Shown here: piece by piece, positions 58,170-64,000 of the stretch
Numbering within the stretch: the stretch's first letter is position 1
How the letters are laid out: every line of letters starts with the position of its first letter
From: Mesorhizobium_B sp963522145
GTDB lineage: Bacteria > Pseudomonadota > Alphaproteobacteria > Rhizobiales > Rhizobiaceae
Length of the DNA: 64,000 nucleotides
NCBI GenBank assembly: GCA_963522145.1
Contig: CAUQXI010000001.1
Location: forward strand, 310,001 to 374,000
Direction: 5' to 3'
Made by a program: the position numbers and the translations under genes
Notes under the pieces: model-generated
Databases searched by the model: none
Told to the model about the DNA's origin: nothing
What the model saw: only the letters and a program-made list of their open reading frames with translations

Positions 58170-58229
58170 GCCCGTCGCGGGCCACCCCTCCCCAACGAGG
58201 GGCTTGCTATCTGGAAGGATAGAACCGCG
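58170..58229 (+). promoter_or_regulatory. serC RNA motif (structured leader)
   Basis: Upstream of serC lie two compact hairpins: CCCCTC/GAGGGG (58185-58202, 6-base loop) and CTATC/GATAG (58207-58222), whose loop TGGAAG with the next G contains the ribosome site GGAAGG. A GCCCG/CGGGC repeat (58170-58182) overlaps the start of transcription. The serC motif (Rfam RF00517) is described upstream of serC-serA in alphaproteobacteria and may be a cis-regulatory element. The identification rests on position and layout and was not run against the model. Confidence 0.7.
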
Positions 58230-59390
58230 ATGAGCACGCACCCAAAGCCGGCAATGCGCCCGGCCAATCCCCAATTTTCGTCTGGTCCCTGCGCCAAGCG
58301 TCCCGGTTGGACGCTCGATGCTCTTTCCGATGCGGCGCTCGGGCGCTCGCATCGCGCCAAGCTCGGCAAGGCCAAGCTCGAGGAAGCGATAGCGCTCACG
58401 CGCGAGGTTCTCCAGGTTCCCGAAACCCACCGCATCGGCATCGTGCCGGCTTCGGATACCGGAGCGGTCGAAATGGCGATGTGGTCGCTGCTGGGCGCGC
58501 GGCCCGTCACCATGCTCGCCTGGGAAAGCTTTGGCTCGGGCTGGGTGACGGATGTCGTCAAGCAGTTGAAGCTTTCCGACGCCCGCGTGGTCGAGGCGCC
58601 CTATGGTCAGCTGCCTGATCTCGGCTCCGTCGATTTCTCCGGTGACGTGGTGTTCACCTGGAACGGCACGACCTCCGGCGTGCGCGTGCCGAACGCCGAC
58701 TTCATCCCGGCCGACCGACAGGGACTGACCATCTGCGACGCGACCTCGGCGGCGTTCGCGCAGGCGCTCGATTTCGCCAAGCTCGATGTGGTCACCTTCT
58801 CCTGGCAGAAGGTGCTGGGTGGGGAGGGCGCGCATGGCGTGCTGATCCTTGGCCCCCGCGCCGTCGAGCGGCTGGAAAGCTACAAGCCGGCCTGGCCGCT
58901 GCCGAAGATTTTCCGGCTGACCTCGGGCGGCAAGCTGATCGAGGGCATCTTCAAGGGCGAAACGATCAACACGCCGTCCATGCTCTGCGTGGAGGATTAT
59001 CTCGACGCGCTTCGCTGGGCAAAGAGCATCGGAGGACTGCCGGCGCTGATCGCGCGGGCCGACGCCAATGCCGCAGCGCTCGATCGCTTCGTGCAGGGCT
59101 CAGCCTGGCTCGGCCACCTGGCAGAGAAGCCCGAAACGCGTTCCAACACCTCCGTCTGCCTGACCATCACCGATCCCGCGATCGCGGATCGGGCGGCGTT
59201 CGCCAAGTCTCTCGCCTCCCTGCTCGAAAAGGAAGGTGCCGCCTTCGACATCGGCTCCTATCGCGATGCGCCGGCCGGCCTGCGCATCTGGTGCGGAGCG
59301 ACAGTGGAAACGGCCGATATCGAGGCCCTGCTATCCTGGCTTGATTGGGCTTATGCCTCGGCCAAGGCGGCCCTCAGGGCTGCCGCCTAA
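58230..59390 (+). CDS. serC: Phosphoserine aminotransferase
   Basis: 386 aa, of the rhizobial/archaeal-type subgroup rather than the E. coli type. PLP-binding Lys194 is in FSWQKVLGGEG and the ring-contact Asp170 in TICDATSAAF; the start PANPQFSSGPCAKRPGW is typical. It makes 3-phosphoserine from 3-phosphohydroxypyruvate and glutamate. It is followed by serA after 105 bp and preceded by a structured leader, so the operon is probably regulated at the RNA level. Confidence 0.94.
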   Translation: MSTHPKPAMRPANPQFSSGPCAKRPGWTLDALSDAALGRSHRAKLGKAKLEEAIALTREVLQVPETHRIGIVPASDTGAVEMAMWSLLGARPVTMLAWESFGSGWVTDVVKQLKLSDARVVEAPYGQLPDLGSVDFSGDVVFTWNGTTSGVRVPNADFIPADRQGLTICDATSAAFAQALDFAKLDVVTFSWQKVLGGEGAHGVLILGPRAVERLESYKPAWPLPKIFRLTSGGKLIEGIFKGETINTPSMLCVEDYLDALRWAKSIGGLPALIARADANAAALDRFVQGSAWLGHLAEKPETRSNTSVCLTITDPAIADRAAFAKSLASLLEKEGAAFDIGSYRDAPAGLRIWCGATVETADIEALLSWLDWAYASAKAALRAAA

Positions 59391-59495
59391 GCTCTTTCCA
59401 ACACGCGCTTCTTTTCTGGGTAAGCCGTCTTCCCCGCGCTGGGAATGACTGCCGCAGAGTGGAGCGGAACATCCTCCCTTCTTTCAGGATACCCC

Positions 59496-61091
59496 ATGCC
59501 CCGCGTTCTTGTTTCCGACAAGCTTTCTCCCACCGCCGTCCAGATCTTCAAGGATCGCGGCGTCGATGTCGATTATCTGCCCGACCTCGGCAAGGACAAG
59601 GAAGCGCTGCTTGCCCGGATCGGCGACTATGACGGTCTCGCCATCCGCTCCGCCACCAAGGCCACGGAAAAGCTCATTGCCGCCGCCCGCAAGCTCAAGG
59701 TCATCGGCCGCGCCGGCATCGGCGTGGACAATGTGGACATCCCCGCCGCCTCCCGGCGCGGCATCATCGTGATGAACACGCCTTTCGGCAATTCGATCAC
59801 CACCGCCGAGCACGCGATCGCGCTGATGTTCGCGCTTGCCCGTGAACTGCCGGAAGCGAACGCCTCCACCAAAGGGGGCAAGTGGGAAAAGAACCGCTTC
59901 ATGGGCGTGGAGATTACCGGCAAGGTGCTGGGCGTGATCGGCTGCGGCAATATCGGGTCGATCGTGGCCGCGCGGGGCGTCGGGCTAAAGATGCGGGTGC
60001 TCGCTTTCGACCCGTTCCTGTCGGAAGGCCGAGCCTCGGAGCTGGGCGTGGAAAAGGTCGAGCTGGACGATCTTTTCGCCCGCGCGGACTTCATCACGCT
60101 GCACACGCCGATGACCGACCGGACACGCGGCATCATCGACGCGGGCGCGATCGCCAAGATGAAGACGGGCGTTCGCATCATCAATTGCGCGCGAGGCGGG
60201 CTCGTGGTCGAGGCCGACCTCGTGGAGGCGCTGAAGAGCGGCAAGGTGGCGGGTGCGGGCATCGACGTGTTCGAAACCGAGCCGGCCACGGAGAACCCGC
60301 TGTTCGGCATGGAGAATGTGGTCGCCACGCCCCATCTGGGCGCGTCCACCACCGAAGCACAGGAGAATGTGGCGCTCCAGGTGGCCGAGCAGATGTCGGA
60401 CTACCTGATCAAGGGCGCCGTCTCCAATGCCATCAACATGCCCTCGATCACTGCTGAGGAAGCACCCAGGCTGAAGCCCTTCATCAAGCTCGCGGAAGTG
60501 CTCGGCGCCTTTGTCGGGCAGGTGACGGAAGAGGCGATCGCGGAAGTCGAGATCCTGTTCGACGGCGCGACTGCCACAATGAACACGCGCGCGCTGGTTT
60601 CGGCGGCACTGGCCGGGCTGATCCGCCCGCAGGTGGCGGACGTCAACATGGTGTCCGCGCCGATCATGGCGAAAGAGCGCGGCGTCATCGTGTCCGAGAT
60701 CCGGCGCGACAAGTCAGGCGTGTTCGACGGCTACATCAAGCTGACCGTGAAAACGGCGAAGCAGACGCGCTCGATCGCCGGCACCTGCTTTTCGGACGGC
60801 AAGCCACGCTTCATCCAGATCAAGAACATCAATCTCGATGCGGAGGTGGGCAGCCACATGCTTTACACCACCAATGCCGACGCGCCCGGCATCGTCGGCC
60901 TTCTCGGCACGATCTGCGGAAGGAACGGCGTCAACATCGCCAATTTCCAGCTCGGCCGCGACGAGCCCGGCGGCAACGCGATCGCGCTGCTCTATCTCGA
61001 CGCGCCGTTCCCCGAAAAGGTGCTGGCGGAATTGCGCGCGGATGAGCGGATCGCATCCGCCAAGCGGTTGGCCTTCGACGTGGTGGCGTAA
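59496..61091 (+). CDS. serA: D-3-phosphoglycerate dehydrogenase
   Basis: 531 aa, long form. NAD site GVIGCGNIGS; catalytic Arg in NCARGGLVVE, Glu in ETEP and His in ATPHLGASTTEAQ; then the ASB intervening domain (about 320-450) and a C-terminal ACT domain (LYTTNADAPGIVGLLGTICG). The ACT domain usually binds serine for feedback inhibition. It catalyses the first step of serine synthesis. I chose the ATG at 59496, which gives MPRVLVSDKLSP, over the longer frame. Confidence 0.95.
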   Translation: MPRVLVSDKLSPTAVQIFKDRGVDVDYLPDLGKDKEALLARIGDYDGLAIRSATKATEKLIAAARKLKVIGRAGIGVDNVDIPAASRRGIIVMNTPFGNSITTAEHAIALMFALARELPEANASTKGGKWEKNRFMGVEITGKVLGVIGCGNIGSIVAARGVGLKMRVLAFDPFLSEGRASELGVEKVELDDLFARADFITLHTPMTDRTRGIIDAGAIAKMKTGVRIINCARGGLVVEADLVEALKSGKVAGAGIDVFETEPATENPLFGMENVVATPHLGASTTEAQENVALQVAEQMSDYLIKGAVSNAINMPSITAEEAPRLKPFIKLAEVLGAFVGQVTEEAIAEVEILFDGATATMNTRALVSAALAGLIRPQVADVNMVSAPIMAKERGVIVSEIRRDKSGVFDGYIKLTVKTAKQTRSIAGTCFSDGKPRFIQIKNINLDAEVGSHMLYTTNADAPGIVGLLGTICGRNGVNIANFQLGRDEPGGNAIALLYLDAPFPEKVLAELRADERIASAKRLAFDVVA

Positions 61092-61104
61092 GCGCGCTTC
61101 GGGA

Positions 61105-61995
61105 TCAAGCCGCCGTCCGCCTGCCGCTCCACTCGGCGAGCCCGATCCCGCCGAGCGCCATGGCCATGGCAACAGGGTGGTAGGGGTGAAGTGCCTCGCC
61201 CAGCATCGCGATGGAAAGCAGGGTGCCGAAGATGGGCACGAGGTTGATGAACAGCCCGGCACGATTGGCGCCGACGAGTTCGACGCCGCGAATATAGAAG
61301 GCCTGGGCGAGTAAGGATGGAAACAACGCGGTATAGGCGATGATGCCCCATCCTTGCGCATCCGGCACGATGCCATGCCCTAAGGCAAATTCCGCGGCTA
61401 CGAACGGCAACGACGACAAGAATGCGCTTCCGGTAAGCGCGATCATCAGGCTCAACCAGTGGACCTGGGGGCGGAAGCGAAGCAGCACCGTGTAGGCGGC
61501 GTAAACCGCTACGGCGACGAGCATGAGCGCGTCGCCGAAATTGACATCCAGCGCCAGGAGCCGCGCAGGCTCGCCGTGCGCGGCGGTCAGGATGACGCCG
61601 AGGATGGAAAGCGTGAAGCCGGCTGCCTGTCCCCCTGTCATGCGCTGGCGGAAGAACACGAAGTTCCCGAGAAAGATCAGCATTGGAATGCCGGCCTGCT
61701 CAATGGAGGCGTTGATCGCCGTGGTGAAGGTCAGCGCGGCATAGAGCGCCACGTTGAACAGGCAGAAGCCGACAAAGCCCAGAAATGCCAGGAACGGGAG
61801 GCGCGTTCTCATCAGCGGCCAGTCCGCCGCCAACCGCTTGCGACCGATCAGCCAGAGCAGCGCGAAGCCGATCCCCCAGCGCGCAGCCGTCAGCAGCATA
61901 GGCGAGACGTGATCCACGGCGAGCTTTCCCGCCACGCTGTTGCCGCCCCAGAACAGGGTGGTGAGAAGAAGCAGGGCGTAGGCGACGATGTGCAT
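61105..61995 (-). CDS. EamA/DMT family transporter
   Basis: 296 aa with ten hydrophobic segments in two EamA repeats; the first begins ALLLLTTLFWGGNSVAGKLAV and the second LMLVAVAVYAAYTVLLR, ending with GLFINLVPIFGTLLSIAMLGE. Likely an inner-membrane metabolite exporter with unknown substrate. The open frame runs to 62121, but the ATG at 61995 gives the family start. It converges on serA with a 13-bp gap. Confidence 0.85.
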   Translation of the reverse strand: MHIVAYALLLLTTLFWGGNSVAGKLAVDHVSPMLLTAARWGIGFALLWLIGRKRLAADWPLMRTRLPFLAFLGFVGFCLFNVALYAALTFTTAINASIEQAGIPMLIFLGNFVFFRQRMTGGQAAGFTLSILGVILTAAHGEPARLLALDVNFGDALMLVAVAVYAAYTVLLRFRPQVHWLSLMIALTGSAFLSSLPFVAAEFALGHGIVPDAQGWGIIAYTALFPSLLAQAFYIRGVELVGANRAGLFINLVPIFGTLLSIAMLGEALHPYHPVAMAMALGGIGLAEWSGRRTAA

Positions 61996-62197
61996 GAACC
62001 GGCGATAATCGCTGGCGAGGATTCGCGATAGAGAGTTGCGCCTCTTCCTCCGTTCAGAATGGCGCCCTCCGCGAAGGGGCGCGCGAGAAAATACGTGCGC
62101 CCCGGCTATTCGGCTAAACAAGGGTCGCGAGAGCGAAAATCTGACGCTATAGAAGCCGCGCCCTTTTCAGGGCCTTCATGCAAGGGAAGATTTCGCA

Positions 62198-63496
62198 ATG
62201 GCCAATGTGGTGGTCGTCGGCTCGCAGTGGGGCGATGAAGGCAAAGGCAAGATCGTGGACTGGCTGTCCGAGCGCGCCGATGTGGTGGTGCGCTTCCAGG
62301 GCGGGCACAATGCCGGCCACACGCTGGTGGTGGGCGGCGTCACCTACAAGCTTTCGCTGCTGCCTTCGGGCATCGTGCGGCTGGGCAAGCTCTCGATCAT
62401 CGGCAATGGCGTGGTGTTCGATCCGCATGCCTTTGTTTCGGAAGCCGGTCGTCTGCGCGAGCAGGGGGTCGAGATCACGCCCGAATGCCTGAAGATCGCC
62501 GAAAACACTGCGCTGATCCTGTCCGTGCATCGTGAACTCGACGGGTTCCGCGAGGATGCCGCGTCGCAGGCCGGCACCAAGATTGGCACGACCCGCCGGG
62601 GCATCGGGCCGGCCTATGAGGACAAGGTCGGCCGGCGAGCGATCCGGGTAATGGATCTTGCGGACCGCGACACGCTGCCGGCGAAGGTCGACCGGCTTCT
62701 CACCCATCACAACGCGCTCCGCCGTGGCCTGGGCCATGAGGAAGTGGCGCTTGAAACGCTGCTCGCCGAACTCGATTCCGTGGCAGACAAGATCCTGCCT
62801 TTCATGGACCGGGTTTGGAAGGTTCTGGACGAGCAAAGGGGCCGGGGCGCGCGCATCCTGTTCGAGGGCGCGCAGGGCACGCTGCTCGACATCGATCACG
62901 GGACCTATCCCTTCGTGACCTCTTCCAACACCATCTCGGGTCAGGCGGCGACCGGCGCCGGCGTCGGTCCCGGCGCGATCGGCTATGTTCTGGGCATCAC
63001 CAAGGCCTACACCACGCGGGTGGGCGAGGGGCCTTTTCCCACCGAGCAGCAGAACGAGGTGGGCGAGTTCCTCGGCACAAAGGGTCATGAATTCGGCACG
63101 GTGACGGGGCGCAAGCGCCGCTGCGGCTGGTTCGACGCCGTGCTGGTGCGCCAGGCGGTGGCGCTCAACGGCATCCACGGCATCGCGCTGACCAAGCTCG
63201 ACGTGCTGGATGGGCTTGATGAGATCAAGGTTTGCACGGCTTATCGCCTCGATGGCGAGGTGATCGACTATCTGCCGGCCGCGCAGGGCGCGCAGGCGCG
63301 GGTGGAGCCGATCTACGAGACGCTGGAAGGCTGGAAGGGCACGACAGCCGGTGCGCGCTCGTGGAGCCAGTTGCCGGCGCAGGCCGTCAAGTATGTTCGT
63401 TACATCGAGGAACTGATCGGCGCGCCCGTCGCCTTGCTTTCAACAAGTCCGGAGCGCGAAGACACAATTCTTGTGACCGACCCGTTTCGGGATTAG
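62198..63496 (+). CDS. purA: Adenylosuccinate synthase
   Basis: 432 aa. GSQWGDEGKGK (8-18, Asp13), GGHNAGHTLVV (His41), TRRGIGPAYEDK and the GTP-site ALTKLDVLDG are all present. It condenses IMP and aspartate using GTP, the first step to AMP. AAGGGAAG precedes the ATG. It is followed after 51 bp by the truncated Pro-rich gene. Confidence 0.97.
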   Translation: MANVVVVGSQWGDEGKGKIVDWLSERADVVVRFQGGHNAGHTLVVGGVTYKLSLLPSGIVRLGKLSIIGNGVVFDPHAFVSEAGRLREQGVEITPECLKIAENTALILSVHRELDGFREDAASQAGTKIGTTRRGIGPAYEDKVGRRAIRVMDLADRDTLPAKVDRLLTHHNALRRGLGHEEVALETLLAELDSVADKILPFMDRVWKVLDEQRGRGARILFEGAQGTLLDIDHGTYPFVTSSNTISGQAATGAGVGPGAIGYVLGITKAYTTRVGEGPFPTEQQNEVGEFLGTKGHEFGTVTGRKRRCGWFDAVLVRQAVALNGIHGIALTKLDVLDGLDEIKVCTAYRLDGEVIDYLPAAQGAQARVEPIYETLEGWKGTTAGARSWSQLPAQAVKYVRYIEELIGAPVALLSTSPEREDTILVTDPFRD

Positions 63497-63547
63497 ACAA
63501 TTATTTGCGGAGCGCGCCTCAAGCGAGCCCCTTAGGCAGAAAGATCA

Positions 63548-64000
63548 ATGGCGGATTTCGTTGCGGTTCTGAAGAAGACGCTTGCCGGCATGGGAGAAAC
63601 CACGCCGGCCGGTCGCGCGCGTGTCTATGCCAAGGCGCGAGCAACGATCGACTCGAAGCTTTCCGCGCTCAACCCGCCGCCTCCCGCCGCAGTCGCCGAG
63701 CGCCAGAAGAGGGCGCTGGAAGACGCGATATCGACGGTGGAAGCAGAATATGCCGCGCCGCCGCCAGCATCTTCCGGCGATCCGCTGGATGAACTGGAAA
63801 GCGTGTTTTCCTCCATCAACGCGCAACGCCAGTCGCCCGCGCCGCAACGTCCTGCAACTCCTCCGCCTCCGCCGCAGCGGCAGGCCCCCGTGCCACGGGA
63901 GCCATCGCGAGAGGCACCGGTCCGTGCGCGGCCAGACCCGGTTCCAGTGCGCGCCGAGCCCGCGCGGCAGGTCCCCACGCGCGAGGTTCCGCCTGTTCCT
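63548..64000 (+). CDS. Pro/Arg-rich protein of unknown function (3' truncated by window end)
   Basis: At least 151 aa, open to the window end. The first ~65 residues are ordered and charged (MADFVAVLKKTLAGMGETTP, then RARVYAKARATIDSKLSALN); the rest is a disordered stretch of Pro, Arg, Ala and Gln repeats. In Hyphomicrobiales a gene of this kind, with a membrane helix further on, often follows purA; that C-terminal part is outside the window. Function unknown. EF-P, encoded at 29.6 kb, may help translate its proline clusters. Confidence 0.75.
   Translation, partial: MADFVAVLKKTLAGMGETTPAGRARVYAKARATIDSKLSALNPPPPAAVAERQKRALEDAISTVEAEYAAPPPASSGDPLDELESVFSSINAQRQSPAPQRPATPPPPPQRQAPVPREPSREAPVRARPDPVPVRAEPARQVPTREVPPVP

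Noticed and set aside
1..64000. tRNA or rRNA genes, IS elements, prophage genes or CRISPR arrays
   Set aside because: I read all intergenic gaps and saw no cloverleaf, transposase, phage gene or spaced repeat array; a tRNAscan/Infernal run would confirm.

Overview
The window looks like chromosomal core DNA from a high-GC alphaproteobacterium of the order Hyphomicrobiales (Rhizobiales), probably Phyllobacteriaceae-like (Mesorhizobium/Chelativorans type). The grounds are the gene sets: GapR, TrcR and RcdA; ruvCAB followed by ybgC-tolQRAB-pal-cpoB-tilS-ftsH-glmM; the lpiA/acvB lysyl-phosphatidylglycerol pair; and many small Hyphomicrobiales families (DUF1036, DUF1192, DUF1244, DUF1465, DUF4164, DUF4345, two DUF465). 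Four perfect TTAA-N7-TTAA CtrA boxes also fit. The taxonomic placement is inference. I see no insertion sequence, prophage, CRISPR array, rRNA or tRNA. The accessory material is one toxin-antitoxin module and one heptamer repeat tract.

Layout. 0-10 kb: the end of an ABC exporter, a MotA/MotB-like proton-channel pair, yebC, terC, a metallophosphoesterase, 5-formyl-THF cyclo-ligase with a 6S RNA candidate upstream, a SnoaL-like gene that starts inside a 7-bp tandem repeat, then tam, gapR, DUF1244 and an N-formylglutamate amidohydrolase-like gene. 10-21 kb: DUF1036-pyk, a hydrolase/TPR pair, rpmJ, a SWIB protein, purEK with two DUF465 genes, an MFS transporter, a quinone oxidoreductase, a DUF486 gene broken by an amber codon, and trcR. 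21-30 kb: pgk, a cation/proton antiporter, gapA and tkt on the minus strand, divergent DUF4164-zapA, then suhB and efp. 30-39 kb: a Sel1-repeat protein, a degenerate ThiE-like protein, a TauE/SafE transporter, acvB-lpiA and an acyl-CoA synthetase. 39-55 kb: a likely CtrA-driven small RNA, rcdA, and ruvC-ruvA-[antitoxin-toxin]-ruvB-ybgC, tolQRAB-pal-cpoB-tilS, ftsH, chaN-like and glmM. 55-64 kb: a HAD hydrolase, two outer-membrane beta-barrel genes each behind a CtrA box, serC (structured leader)-serA, an EamA transporter, purA and a truncated Pro-rich protein.

Much of the window serves growth and division: central carbon flow (tkt, gapA, pgk, pyk), purine and serine synthesis, envelope constriction (Tol-Pal, ZapA), peptidoglycan precursors (GlmM), proteolysis (FtsH) and cell-cycle control (RcdA, TrcR, GapR). 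The CtrA boxes tie rcdA, a candidate sRNA and two outer-membrane proteins to one regulator, with a weaker near-match before tolQ.

Most notable observations: (1) an AbrB/MazE-VapC-type module spliced between ruvA and ruvB, with ATGA overlaps that couple ruvB to the toxin gene; (2) a ~95-nt sRNA candidate with a CtrA box at -35; (3) a heptamer tract that creates a chain of ATGA stop/restart signals whose parity could set expression of the following gene; (4) a layout in which one ~22-kb inversion would rejoin zapA with the 6S RNA/cyclo-ligase cluster.
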